This document shows positions 37,101-49,972 of a stretch of DNA of 64,000 bases, one piece after another. The notes beneath the pieces are model-generated. The model searched no databases and had not been told where the DNA came from. It saw only the letters and a program-made list of their open reading frames with translations. The stretch covers positions 14,193,165-14,257,164 of the forward strand of contig CM065172.1 of NCBI GenBank assembly GCA_033026295.1. The letters are read 5' to 3'. The position numbers and the translations under genes are program-made. Source of the stretch: Channa striata. Taxonomy: Eukaryota > Chordata > Actinopteri > Anabantiformes > Channidae. How positions within the stretch are numbered: the first letter of the stretch is position 1; every line of letters starts with the position of its first letter.

Positions 37101-39752
37101 GTCCAGAATCTTTGTCTTCTAGTTGACAGGGACACTGTCGGGGATGCTGCACTCGTCTAAGCAACAAATGAAGGAGAAATGTTTGTAAAGTGTCTGTGTT
37201 GAGTCAGTGATAGAAGAGATGTCAAATGAGATGTCAACAAGATGAGGATGATCCCAATATGTTACAAATGTACACGCAGCAACCACATACACATGTAGCG
37301 CTGTTCTATTGGTCCTTCGTAGGCAAGAAATGCGGGATAACATTTGAAAGTACGGGTTTTGAGTATAATATTCATGTGTTTGGATGTGTTGACAGAGGGT
37401 CTGTGCATCTCTTGAGAGTCTGTGTGTGTTTGTGTGTGTTAAAATGGTCTCTCAGTCATTCAGCACTGTATCAGATATCCTCCATCTCCATTTGACAGGC
37501 AGCTGACGTGCAGTGAGGTGAGATAGCTGCTCCAATCAATGTCTTCGATCGACACGCTGTGACAGTTACAAACACACTCGCAGACCCATCCTTCATGATT
37601 AACTGTAGTTGTTGTTTTTTCACAAGAAAAAAATACAAATAATATCACGTATCCGTATCCTAACCTGAATCTGTCAGAATTAATGGTTGGAGGAGTCACT
37701 CTAAACACATCCTTTAATTTTTGAAAACCTGTCATAGGTAGCCATAATGATAAATCATGACAATACAATTAAAAAGGGCTAAAATCTTTGTAACTGCCAG
37801 TTTTAGGGTTATTCATTTAATAGCAGGCATGAAGATGTTAAATTCATTTGGAGAACACGGACAATTGCAGCCTTTTTCGCCTCCCTCACGCTTCTGACTA
37901 ATCAAAGTTGAGCCCGTTAACTGTCTGTTCTAATTAAGCTGCATCGACACAGAGTCTGACTTCAGTGTCTTCTCGTCTGTCGGTCTGGTCGTGCTTCCTT
38001 ATGAAAAAAAAGACATTTTGTGGTATGGAAGAGAAGTCTGTAATTTTACTTCTGAATATCTTTCTCTTTGTATCCCTTGCATTTAATAATTGTAGGTGAA
38101 TGTGAAATCTCCCCGTCCTTTTCTCACTTTCTCCTGGTCCCTCTGTTTCACTTTAAGTTCTTTTTCCTTTCTCCTTTTTGTCTCTGTCTCTGTCTCTGCT
38201 GTCCTGGGCTCCTGTCATCTGAAACAAATAACCTTGTCACATACAACTAGAGCACTGGGCAGCTGTCATTCATGCTGCAGAGTGCAGAGATTGATCCCGG
38301 TTGCTTACAACATCAATACAAACTAAAATAACATCGTTTTATGACTAGCATTTTACACACGTCATGGTCAGGCAAAATATTGGTTGGACAGTTTTCTATC
38401 CCTTAGTTTGTCTGTGCAGTAAGACTATTTTTTATCATAGTAGCTGGATTGTTTTGTGCACCATATTGTAAAAATAGTGCACCTTTTGTGTTGATAAGCT
38501 GTTTCATTTTTTTTTTCGCTAAAATATCTGTCAGGCATCCCATATGGGCTGACTGCTCACACAGAGGAAAGGCAGGATCTACCAGTCAACCAGTCACTTG
38601 TTTTATCGGTTAGGTGATGGCCAAATGGTGACTTTTAATCCACTGTGGGATTCATTGTCATATTCAACAGACCAGACAAATATTATCTTACGACTGCAAA
38701 TTGCAGTGGCATGTGGCTTATACATATTCCTGATGTTATGAGCCTTCTAGCCAGACATACTGTTTTTTAGGGACTCTTAGGGCCCATTTGCTTTATCTCT
38801 CCCCTTCATATGCAAACTTGAAGGGGAGAAATTAAACAAATTTGTTTCCTTGTAAAGAAAGACCACATCCTGTTGTAAGTATCTGTGAGATGCTATAGAC
38901 TTTTAACACAGTGTCAGCATTTGACGCCCTAAGTTAATTGATTTCAAGCACTATAGCTTGATTCCCAAAAGTTGCATATAATAAGCTTTAATTATTTTAC
39001 ATTTATGTGGTGAATTCTCAGGTCAGCGCTGATAATAACACGGCATGGCTGCATTGTTAATCATAAGTCTGCTATTGTCCTTTTAAAAATCAGGGGCTTA
39101 CAGTTTTTACCAACAATGCAACTCAACTGCAGACAGTTCACATGTGTTACATCATAGAGCTTGATATTAGCTTGAGTTTCTAGTTTTAAACAGAGTTTAG
39201 GGGCATTTTAATTACATTAACAATAACCATTAACCATTAAGTAACTGGCGGAACATCCATCTTTCTCCTGCTGCAAACTTCAGACAACTTTCCCCTGTGA
39301 GGTTCCTATGGCTACAGCCAGTCATGGAAGGATGGTGTGGACCATCCATTGTTCCTGTTAATGCGTGAATCAGACCCTGTTTGCAGCCAAAGCCCGGTCT
39401 GGGGGACTTTGCCTTCTGCTCTCACAATGAGAGGCAGCCATGTTTGCTTTGTGTTTTGTGCTGGTTGCAGAGTTCTTTCTCGACTTTTTGGTGCCCAACA
39501 TATTGCCCCCAGTTTTAATGGCCTACTTACAATCACTCAGTGTTTTGATTACTTGTGTGTTTTTCTTGTAGTACTTTTTAAAGTAGAACTCCCCCTCCTG
39601 TTTCTTCTGTTTTCGTACTGTGTCTGGGAGAGCTTTGACCTTTTCATGCCGCAGTGTAGAGATGTCATGATACTGATATTTCTAACTTCAATGAGATATC
39701 TTAGAAAATATCTATATTCAATATGGTTTTCAATACCACATAGAAAACACTT
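34159..39752. other. Non-coding DNA, candidate conserved non-coding blocks
   Basis: No exon recognised. Two blocks (35820-36260 and 36360-36830) are free of simple repeats and rich in homeodomain-like cores (AATTAATTGAAGC, TTATTAATCAG), the texture of vertebrate conserved non-coding elements. This is an impression; conservation cannot be seen from one sequence. A 155-codon minus-strand frame at 35458-35925 has no recognisable domain. Confidence 0.35.
34689..34709. repeat. (CA)n microsatellite
   Basis: A short CA array in a wider CA/TG-rich stretch (34640-34745). Confidence 0.93.
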
Positions 39753-39957
39753 TGGTTTACTCCCACAGTCTAAAGACATGCATGTTAGGTTAATTGGTGA
39801 CTCTAAATTGCCCTTAGGTGTGAATGTGAATGGTTGTCTGTCTGTGAATGTCTCTCTGTGTTGGCCTTGACATAGGCTGGCGACCTGTCCAGGGTGGAAC
39901 CCGCCTCTTCCCCTGTGCCAGCTGGGATATGCTCCAATACCCTGTGACCCTGAACAG
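39753..39957 (+). repeat. Dispersed teleost repeat, copy 1 (forward)
   Basis: The sequence contains actcccacagtctaaagac, atgcatgttaggttaattgg, tgactctaaattgccctta, gcgacctgtccagggtg and cagctgggatatgctcc in order. I recognise this order from memory as a very common fish interspersed repeat. It overlaps the end of the 177-codon open frame at 39337-39870, which is further reason not to call that frame a gene. Confidence 0.65.
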
Positions 39958-40885
39958 AATATGTGTTATAGATGCTGTTGTCCATAAACACAAAGGTTTT
40001 TTGGGATACACAGTCTCTTGTCAGGACCATTTTTGATTCAAGTAATTGTTTAACTATTTTGATTAGAGGTTTCACTTACAGTCACACCTCTATTCTATCA
40101 GAACACAGTTACTTTTAATAATCTATCAAATGCAAGATACAAGAGAAGAAAAACCTGAATGCAATGGATTAATCACATGTGTTTTATCTCTTCAGAATTT
40201 TGTGTAAAGAAACACTTTTCTTATCAAAATAGAACTGGAATCACTAATCACTACTACTGATCGTGGGTAAAGCTAATGAACTGACAACTAAATAAATGCA
40301 TTTGCAGTCATATAGATTTAATATCCACATGTATCTAGTATTGTTGTTTTACTTAAAAAAAATAGTGGCGAAGTTTCAAATGAATATAGAAATCACTGAT
40401 TGGTCAATGTTTTTCTCGTATGCGGTTCACTGGCTGGTAGAGGGAGGCTGTCAGAGACACTCCACCAGAACTCGCCCAGTTATTCAGTTCAGCATAACAA
40501 TAGGCTAAGCAGAAAGCAGTTGGTTTAGGGTCTTCAGAGCAATTAGAGATCAGACAAAGTCACTATTCATAAACTAATTTTATTGACTTTTTACTCACTG
40601 GGTATTTTTGCATCTAACTTTAAATAAGTAATAAATAATGGAGTCGTCTGTCTTGGTGTCTTACCTGAGCTCGGATCTGTCTCGCTGGTTGCTTGCTGGT
40701 GTGTAAGAGCTGCTCTGACCTCTGTTAGACAGAGACAAAAAGTGGGCAGTCCGAACACCAAACACTATAACTTCACATCTTCAGTCTCACTCAGTGCACT
40801 TTTCAAGTGCAAATGAAATGAAGAGAAGCAGCTGGTATTCCTTCACCAAGTCACTTGCACTGTTGAGCCTGACTCCTTGACTCCT

Positions 40886-41005
40886 CTAGACCCAGTGTCC
40901 TTGAGCAAGTCACTGAACCCCAAGTTGTTCCTAATGTGTCTATGTTTACTAGTCACTTTGGATAAACGGAGAATCTGTAAAATGACTAAATGTAAAAATT
41001 ATTTC
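40886..41005 (+). mobile_element. SINE- or LINE-derived L2-type tail
   Basis: The sequence tgtccttgagcaagtcactg then aaccccaagttgttcc, and further on agtcactttggataaac with aatgactaaatgtaaa, matches the general form of fish SINE/L2 3' ends (CCTTGAGCAAGACACTTAACCCC ... CGCTTTGGATAAAAGCGTCTGC ... AATGACTAAATG). No clear tRNA-like head was found upstream. Confidence 0.6.
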
Positions 41006-41588
41006 TGGATTTAGGTTTTCTGTTTGCACAATTTTTGTTAATTTTCAATGTTCTACCTCTTTGTTAATAACATTTTAAGCTGATTAGTAGTTTAGCCCTA
41101 AACTAGACAGAAAAAAAGACATTTGGGGTTGAATTTAGATAATGGTGAATACAGGGATGTTCAGATATTTCTCTTAAATAAATTATGCATGATTAATTAC
41201 ATTTAAATGATTAAATACATTAAAAATAAGAGCCCTACATTAAGAACTGTACTTAATGAAGTTAGGTCGGGAAATGCACAATAACACATTTCAGAGCAAA
41301 GACATTACTGGAAAATGTCCCTTGTGTCTTTTACACTATTGCTTTATCCAACCAACATGTCTAAACCTTAAAATATATTCAAATTGACTAAATAATTAAA
41401 AGGAAAATTTTAAAGTATTTCCACTTTAAATTTCTATTTTTTTGTAAATTAAATAGTAACAAAAGGAATATACTGGAGCACGTATTTTCTGTACAGTGCA
41501 TTCCATTACTGGATAAACATGAATACATTTACAATACGTCATTTTAACAAACTGACCAACAAACTGTTAAACTGTGCCACACTGAAAG

Positions 41589-41607
41589 ACACACACACAC
41601 ACACACA
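41589..41607. repeat. (CA)9 microsatellite
   Basis: A short perfect array. Confidence 0.92.
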
Positions 41608-42482
41608 AATAAAAATGTAAAGAAAAACAACACAGGGAAACTAGGTGTCTTGCAGGACTTTTCTCGTTTTACAGATGTCTGACCCAAGTTGCATCTATTT
41701 TCGACCGCCTCTTTTTAGTTGACATGCATTGGACCTGACTTTCTTTCCACATTCAGGAAAACATGGAAAGAAAACCTCATCTGCCTCGTCTACTCCATCA
41801 GAGGTGGAGAGAGAGGAAATGTTTGAAAGCACAGGAAACACCACTAAAAACTATTTCCATCCTTAGTTCCCACTTCACCATCTCCAACGTCACTCAACGC
41901 CCTCCCCATGCACGCACTAAAACATTTATACGGCCGTGCCTGTCTGCTGATGGCTCTGCCTGTGAATTATTTACTAGTGGAAATGTAGGAACAATCTAAC
42001 TGAAGAGAAGGGTCTTCCACTGGAGATGAAACTTTTCAGTTGATGTGGTCAGATTCGGTTGCCATTGTCTGTGTCGTTTTTCTATTCTCAGAGCTCTCTG
42101 TCTGCAGCTGTCTGCAATTACCACAGCGCTAATGACTTCTCCGCTGTGAGTTACATATCGGAGTACTATCCTCATATTTGTACTTTCACTAAGTATGTGT
42201 CTGCTTCAGTGGCTGTTTGTATCAGCGGCACAGGCTGCGGCAGTACGAGACAGTTAACATCTGGCCAATTAACACCGGTGCGCTTTAAAGAAAGAGGTAG
42301 GAGTTGTGTTGATTTTTATTAAGCTGAAAGAATAAAACTATGAGAAAAGATTTCAAACAAATCCTCTCCTTGTTATTGTGAAAGATGATTATGCAGAAAA
42401 AAAAATCCAAAATAGACTTTGATGAAGGTGTTGATTCTATGTTGTGTAACATATCGAGCTGTAAATACTGTCAAATGCTGAA

Positions 42483-42740
42483 GCTGATCCCAGCTGTCAC
42501 TGGCTGGTTCGGTGACACACACGCTGGACAGATCGCTTATTCCAAACAGAGACAGTCAACAAATCACAATCTCATACGCACCTATAGGCCATATAGAGTC
42601 ACTAATTAAATTAGTTGCATGTCTCTGGACTGTAGGAGGAAGCCGGAGTACCCAGAGGAAGCCCACACGAGCACAGAGAGAACACGAAAACTCCACACAG
42701 AAACAGCCGGCAGCTGGTTTTGAACTGCAGACCTTCAGAG
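42483..42740 (-). repeat. Dispersed teleost repeat, copy 2 (reverse, nearly complete)
   Basis: Read on the minus strand, this contains tgcagttcaaaaccagct, ctgtgtggagttttcgtg, cagtccagagacatgcaac, agtgactctat and cagctgggatcagc in order. It is the same family as the copies at 39.75 and 48.94 kb but covers more of the unit (about 258 bases). Confidence 0.65.
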
Positions 42741-43471
42741 AGTGAGTCAAAATCCTCATACTGTTTGTGCATAAAGCATATTTCTGGCTAATTATTTGTT
42801 TACTTATGCACTTCATATCCCATTTAACAGCGTTAAGTTCTTAATCATAAATCTTAAATGGGAATTACAAATATGAGGAAAAAAGGCTCAAAAATGACAG
42901 AAAGGTTCACATGCTTGGCTACGGTATAGAAGTTTCTTAGAGACCCGAAAAATAAAGCACATAAATAGCTTTGGATAAAAATCCCACAGTTTAATCTCAC
43001 GCTTTAGGCAGATGTCTAATGCAGCTGACATTAAGGTGGAATGCAGCATAGATACACGGGATTGGTTATGCTTTTTTGTTGCGCCATCTATATGATATTT
43101 GCACTTGTCGTTGGTGTATATCTCAGCTGCCACTGGTGCTGTTGCTAACAAACATACAAGCAAACCTCTTTGACAAGAAATCACACTTTTGAGCCAAACC
43201 CAAGTTGCTTACAGCACATTCCAGATTAAGAAAAAACAGATTGCACACACTGCAGGATAAATATTGGCTGGGGACATTGCTGTTGTGTGCCTGATGATGA
43301 GATTCACTTCACATAGCAAAAATAAAAAAATAAATAAATCTCACTGACACTGTATTGCATGTGTACACACTCCTACAGTTACACACACATGCAGCTCTGC
43401 CTCCTTTGAAGTGCTGCATCACTAGGCTGTAATGGAATTCTATAGCTGACTGCTGACTGGAGGCTTTGGAG

Positions 43472-43506
43472 GGGGATGGATGGAGAAATGGATGGATGGA
43501 TAGAGA
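43472..43506. repeat. (GGAT)n/(ATGG)n short tetranucleotide repeat
   Basis: Two runs of GGATGGATGG separated by AGAAAT. Confidence 0.85.
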
Positions 43507-44678
43507 AATGAGAGAAGAGGTGGAAATGTTGAGAAAAATTGATGCATTTGAAGAATTGCACTCTGCTTTCACATGCATATGTCTTTGTGTGCGTGGAACA
43601 CAGACTGTTCTGCATGAAGACAAACGTAAGGTGGGATGTCATTTTGGAGCCAGTTAGAAGACCAGAAGTGCAGCTTACATGCAGCCTCAGCGCAGCACCA
43701 TCTTTCCTCTTGGAACCAGGATCTTCCACATGAGTTGATTTCCCTTTTCTCCTCTGGCTGATCGATGAATTACTGAAAAAGGCCACACTTCTCCCCTGGA
43801 TGTCACAAACTACAAAGTGTTAAACTACACATGTTAACTACAAAGTTAAACACTGTGAAGTGATTCTTTTAAAAACGAATGGCCAGTATTAGGACAAAAA
43901 CTTCACCTCATCTATAGAATGAGTGAAAATACACATGTGCATCAGATTAAATCAGTAATATGTGTTTGTATGTAATTAGCCTGCAACTACTGTATAATAC
44001 ATGTATGTATTGTACAAATGCTAGTAAGGTGGCCAAACTGTGCTAACACATCAGTTTTTGTGTTTAAGAGGTTATAAATGTTTTTGAGGGTCAGTGTAAT
44101 TTTTAACCACACCCACATTGGAACTGTTTCTGTAAAAATACTTCTGTATTTATAAAAAAAGGCTCCAAAGTCCAGCTTCTGGAGAGTAGCAGACGACTGA
44201 ATTGACAGTCACCCGTATTGATCAGTGTCCACAGGGCAGACATTAAAGCCTTCCACACGCCCTGAAATGTTTTTATAATGGACCACCAAAATTAGATAAT
44301 TGAGTCCACAATGTCTCAAGTAAAAAAGATTGTGTTAGAGAAGTTGACGCTTTTGGAATGGGATTCGGGTGGAGCTCAGTGACACTGTACGTTCAGATAC
44401 TTCCCCTTTGGCTTCAGCTGCAGTAATTGTTGCTTGGTGTCAATAGTCCTGGAGTGATGCCATTAATATTTTGTGTGACACACCAAGGTACAAAGGTTCA
44501 TTTTCATCTAATGCCTGTTTAAAAAACCTCCCCTTGCACACTACTTGAAAGAGGCTCCCCAGGGGGAGGATGTAAGTGTGTGCAACACATCCCACCCTTC
44601 TCCCCTTTCCTGCTTGTCAACCTATGTTTTAGCAGGGGACAAGAGGGTACTGTAAATTACCTTTTGATTCATCCCCTT

Positions 44679-44691
44679 TAATTATGCAAAT
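44679..44691 (+). promoter_or_regulatory. Octamer (POU) motif next to a homeodomain-type core
   Basis: TTTAATTATGCAAAT contains a perfect octamer ATGCAAAT (44684-44691) overlapping a TAATTA core. It is a chance-level motif on its own, recorded because the surrounding 44600-44760 looks less repetitive than its neighbours. Confidence 0.2.
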
Positions 44692-45299
44692 AGACTTCAT
44701 TATCAGCAGTGACTCTAAAGTGTTGTGTAATGTATTCATTAGTCTGCGTGTAGAGCTGTGAATGTTCATTGAGGGGTGCTCAAGTGTGTACAATTTAGCA
44801 AGCTCCCACTTTTATAGGGGCAAGTGTAAAATATATTCAAAGTCATAACGGAACTGAGATTTGACGCATTTCAGTTATTTGTGTTGATCAGGTGTGATCA
44901 CAAAGAGAAACTAGATTCTTCATATTCGGTTGGAACGTTGAAATTAGCCGTGTCTTTGTGGACACAAAGCAGCAGACTGTCTTGTAGAAATCTAAACAAA
45001 GTTTTTTTTCTATGATACACACTCGTGACCCCTGCGATACTGATCTGCTAGACACTACAAGCCAAAAATGGGTTTTAATATGAAAGACGGATGTAACATC
45101 AAATCCAAATCACATATGGTTGGATAAATTAATGCACCCCCAACTTAAAGACTGCTCATCAAAAAGTTTTACAGGAAAACACTGATAAATGATTGACATT
45201 GCTTTACTGACTGGGCGACATGTTCTTTCTTAGTTTATTTTACTTAACAGGGAATAAACAGCTGGTCTTGACATAGTTCATTAAACATGTAACTAACTC

Positions 45300-45412
45300 C
45301 AAGTATTTATATGGCACCTTTCAACAAGAGACGTCACATATTGCTTGACAATGAAGAAAAAAAGCACAGTTTTCATACAAAATAAAGACATACACACAGT
45401 TAAACATTCTAG
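45300..45412 (-). mobile_element. L2-like 3' tail fragment, reverse orientation
   Basis: On the minus strand the sequence ends ttgaaaggtgccatataaat, the usual 3' signature of fish L2-type elements (GAAAGGCGCTATATAAAT). Only the tail is recognisable. Confidence 0.45.
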
Positions 45413-46261
45413 GTAGCAAAGAGGAACGTGCAGTCTGGCTGTGCAGTGAGCGGCGATGCCCAAAGTCCTTCACTGTTACTAAAAAGGTCAGGATTACTGA
45501 ACCTGTCTTCATCTTGTTTTACATTCGAACAGTCTCCCCCAGCATCCGTCTCCACACATCACTGGACCTTTGTAGCTGCTACTGCATTTTAGACGAGGCA
45601 CACGTTAGTTTCATTCCAACCTGTGACATAGTTATGGCGGATATGTACATATAATCTGCGCTGCGTTGCCATAACCATCTGTTTGGGTTTGTCTGCATCC
45701 GTACATTTCACTGCAGAGAGCTGGTGTGTGCTCAGCAGCTAACACAGACCCATTCTTTGGTTGAGCTTATGTTTGGAACTGAAACTCTCTGGAGTTTTGG
45801 TTTCAGCACAAACTGTGTGTGACTGTAATTATGCAAAATAGGTCATTAACTTAATAAACAGTGTCTGTAAACAACAGCACAAAGACACTATTTCCTTGGT
45901 TGCTCCCTTTCTTCTCTGTCTCCCTGTTCCCGCTTTCCATCTCTCTATTAGTTCTTTCTCTTCATCCCTCTCCAAATTTAACACAGGGGTCTTTCAGTCT
46001 CGGTGATGAGCATCTGAATTTGAGAGAAGCGTCTGAAGTCGAGAGAAGAAAACATCCGCACTATTTCAATAGCTGAATGAACAGCTGATGGCACAGCAGT
46101 CACGGATGAGTTTAATGAGTAGACTGTGGCAGTCTGACCCAAATCTAGTGTTTTCACAGCCCCGAATCTGCCTCCAAAAACCGAACTGACAGTAGCAATC
46201 GTAAGCAACAAGTATCATTAATTACAGAGGCGACACTCATGGTCTCCATTTGCAAAATCCA

Positions 46262-46288
46262 CCCTAACCCCCCACCCCTCGCCCCCCC
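46262..46288 (-). other. Canonical G-quadruplex motif
   Basis: On the minus strand there are four G-runs of 7, 4, 6 and 3 with loops CGA, T and TTA, satisfying G3+N1-7 repeated four times. It lies in a strongly C-rich/pyrimidine-rich tract on the plus strand extending to about 46370. Confidence 0.75.
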
Positions 46289-47741
46289 TCTGCCTGCTGT
46301 ATCTCTGTCAATTGTTGTCCCTGTCTCCCCCTGATCTCCTCTACTCCTCCTCGTCCCCCCCCCATCTCTTCCATGTTCAGTAATGCTCTTACTCTCTGAC
46401 TTGGCATCATCTCCTCACATTCTCAGTGCTCCACGCTAAATGTCAACAACTGAATATTCATCACAACACTGACACCCCTCCCCTCTGTCTCTCTAAATCT
46501 CATCCCAGACAGAAGATTTGTTGTGTGTCTCTCTCCCTCCACAGACTGATTAGCAGCAAATTTGAATATTACCAATTACCAATATTAGAATAGTAATTTT
46601 CTGCAATATTCTGCTTCTCCGCCCTCAAAGAGTTCAGAAAGCAGAGAGCTCGATCTTTGTTTACCGAATTTCAAGTAGCACCGAAGATTTTTGTCATTGG
46701 TGTCACTTAAAGCGTAAAACTGCCCTAGTGTGTCATGTTCATTGTACATTTTGACACAAGACACAAGTTTTCTTGCTCAACCGATTTGTAAATGCCCTAT
46801 CCTGAATAAATAAGCCTAATTCCCCTTTTTGCGAGCTAATAATTAATAACTAAATTTCATAATATCTTATTTTGATCAAGGACATATTGTTCATGAATGG
46901 CCCTATACTACATACTTCATTCCAAGATAACAAAGCTTAAAAAAACTTACAGTATGCCTCAAGAATATATTAGCTGCCTGGAAAAATGCAGATTGAATAG
47001 TTTATATATAATAATAGAGTATAGTTCATTTAGTGTGGAAGTTATTCAAAACAGATTTTTTGAATTGTTATTAACTGTTAACCTGAAAAGGGAAATTAAT
47101 TATGAATGCAGAAAATCTTATAAGCAACAATTGGGTGAGAGTGGTGAATGTTTAGTACCAACCAAAAGTGCAATAATTATATATTTTTTTAATCGTATAT
47201 CACAACGGTAACAGACTCAAGTGGAAGATTTGCCAGTCATCAGTCAACTGCATCTGCTGTAGAACAACACAGGTGACACACACCTGTCTCTAGGAAACGG
47301 CCTTTGCGGCCTCACTAGGCCACAATAAACATAACATGTGGGTTGGTTTTGCGAGGTTATGTTACCTCTCTGTGGACAGAAAGTTTCAACAGCCTGCAAG
47401 TGAGTGTAGATGACACTGGATATATAAATACCACAAGGCAGACGAGCGCACACACACATTATGCAGCAAGCATAAAAGAGAGGTTGTCTTATCCGTGTGA
47501 GTCATCAGTGATACCTTAATCACCATGACTCATATTTAACGCTCATTCGGGAGCGACTCTCAGAGAATAGAAGGCGCTGCATACACCTCCTTTCATACAT
47601 CTGTTGACATAACTGACACAGTCAAAGTTGGGGTTATTTGCCTTTGTGTGAGTGTGCAGATATCACAAAGTGTGTCTGAGAAAAGTGACAGGTTGAGACC
47701 ACCGTGTAACGAACCCCTCGGGCCTGTGCTGCTTATCAGTC

Positions 47742-47762
47742 TCACACACACACACACACACA
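47742..47762. repeat. (CA)10 microsatellite
   Basis: A perfect CA array, paired with another about 30 bases further on. Confidence 0.93.
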
Positions 47763-47789
47763 CTCTTTCATTCTCACACGCTCTTCACC

Positions 47790-47810
47790 TCACACACACA
47801 CACACACACA
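47790..47810. repeat. (CA)10 microsatellite
   Basis: The second of two close CA arrays. Confidence 0.93.
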
Positions 47811-48937
47811 GCTGAATTATATGTCAAGCTGATCTGTTGAGTTCATTTGTAACCTTCTCAGATCTGCCCCGTTTTTCAAGTTTCACGACAGAAGCCATAT
47901 TATATTTTATTATTTTCACTTCACGGTATCATCACAGGAAAAAACCCAACCCCCCCTCTTTTTACTTCTGTCTTTATACTTCCTTCTCTGTTTCCTGACC
48001 ATCCTTTCATGACTTTATCTAAGTATCAGGATCATACAAAAGAATGGCTACAGCTGTGCCCCTGCATGCAAACTGATGGTGCATTGCATGGCACATCTTT
48101 ATTTCCAGTGTAGAAAATGGCCAGTAGACAAATAAGCATTTTCATGTTCTTTTTAGTAGCACATGTGTTGTCCATTAAGTACCATTAAGTATAATTATTT
48201 AGTAGCACTGTCTAAAAAGTAGAGTACAAAAATACAGTATTCAGAATCGAATACTCAACGCATTGGACCATATTGACTCTTGCATGCATGAGTGTCACAA
48301 ACATATTATTCAAAACTAAAAACGAAAATCAATCTTTGCCACCTCTAGACTAAAATTAGGAAAATATTTATTATACTTATTTGAAATAAAGTACCTTACA
48401 GTATAATTTCTTGTGATGAATTCGTTTTTAAAATATTTTGCTCTGTTGCCACCCGTTTTGACTTTTTATCGAAACGAGCGTCTGTTTGCTTTGTGTTAAC
48501 AGGCAATATATTATATTGTCGTTAGGCCAAACACACTGAATTGAAATTGAAATAGCTTCCACTAGTCAGACGGGTGGCCACCTTTTAGTGAAGCTTGCTG
48601 TCATTTGATTGTCCGTGTGTAAGCAGCCGATTGAGAATTATGTTTTAGAGCTCTTTGAATAAAAGCCCACTTAATTCAGAAGATTTAGTACAGAAATCAG
48701 CTGTATATGTCTGTTAGCCTCTATTTGTCAATCAAAAACACTGAGATGACATTTTAGTAGTTGGAACTATGAAATACTGCTTGAATAAATACTTATCTGT
48801 TTATTTTTACCCAACATCTTGATTGTTGAGGTACAGACACTTGTTGCTTGGTTTCCAAAGAATTCTGGGTAATTTCGAGGCTTTTGTCAAATCCAGATAT
48901 TCCTACATGTAATGTGTGTCTGTGTGTGTGCCAGCTG

Positions 48938-49152
48938 TGGCCTTTCTGCGTGGAGTGTACATGTTCTGCCTGTGCTCGTGTTTCCTCCCACAAGTTTAAA
49001 GACGCACACATAATTTATTTGATTACTCTTACTTGGCTGTAGGTGTGAATATGAACATGAATGGGTGTCTGTCTTACAGTACGTGTCAGCCTTGCGATAG
49101 ATTGACAATGTGTTTGTGCCTCCTGTCCGCTGACAGCTGGGATTGGCTCCAT
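48938..49152 (+). repeat. Dispersed teleost repeat, copy 3 (forward)
   Basis: The sequence contains tggcctttctgcgtggagtg, tcctcccacaagtttaaagac, gtgaatatgaacatgaatgg and cagctgggattggctcc in the same order as the other two copies, with more divergence in the middle. Confidence 0.65.
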
Positions 49153-49952
49153 TGGTATTAATATTCATTCTTGTCTTGTCACTGTGTCACATTAAACGGC
49201 TGATATACTAAATGACGTGCTTGTCTTTTTAAATCGCTTCTAACTGATGCTAAATTTTCACTCAGTATTATAAGCATTGTAATTAATGTTAAACAACAAT
49301 GTAGGTGTTGTTAATAGTATAATTGGAATTTTTTCTAATGTGTGTGTGCCACCTAGTGTAACGGGCCCACACAATCATTAGTTTCTAAAGAATAAACCTC
49401 CAAAACGTCAGAGCTTTCACAAACTGTGGGATAATGCAATAAACTGTTTGCATGCTGTAGCAATTCTTTATTATTTTCCTTGTTTCTCCTCCAGTGTACT
49501 GTTATGTTGGATCATGCAAACTCTTTGTTTACACAAATCTAAATGTATGCATAATCAATGACATGCTCAACACCAATAACAAAAACTTTCTCTGAGCCCT
49601 GGTCACATCACAAGTTTCGCTTCAGTATTCAGTTCACACGGGAGAGGCTTCCATCTGAAGTGAAATGATTGCGTGTTTGTCACTTCCTCTCGTGTTGGAA
49701 TAAAGACAGGTCAGTAATAATCCCCCATGCAGACATCATACTGTTTATACAAGAAAGCAGGAGGGAACATTTCTGCAATAATAAAAAAGAAAATTTGAAT
49801 AATGAACCTTTCTGACAAAGGATTATCTTTTCCTTAATCATGTCAGATACTCAGCATCAATGAGCTACTGTGAACAATACTAGAGTGTTTCCAGCCAAGA
49901 GGAGCTACATGTAGTTGGGGTGGGACAGCGCAGCATCACTGTGCTAAAAATT

Positions 49953-49972
49953 AAAAAAAAAAAAAAAAAAAA
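49953..49972. repeat. Poly(A) tract of about 20 bases
   Basis: An uninterrupted A run, preceded by TAAAAATT; may be a retroposon tail. Confidence 0.9.

Larger units (their letters stand above)
42741..48937. other. Non-coding DNA, no gene recognised
   Basis: A mixture of AT-rich sequence, short microsatellites and the C-rich G-quadruplex tract. Frames reach 135 codons (minus, 43379-43786) but overlap frames on both strands and show no domain. Confidence 0.55.

Noticed and set aside
39337..39870. 177-codon plus-strand open frame
   Set aside because: Its last third is the dispersed repeat at 39753-39957, the composition is irregular, and no family is recognisable.
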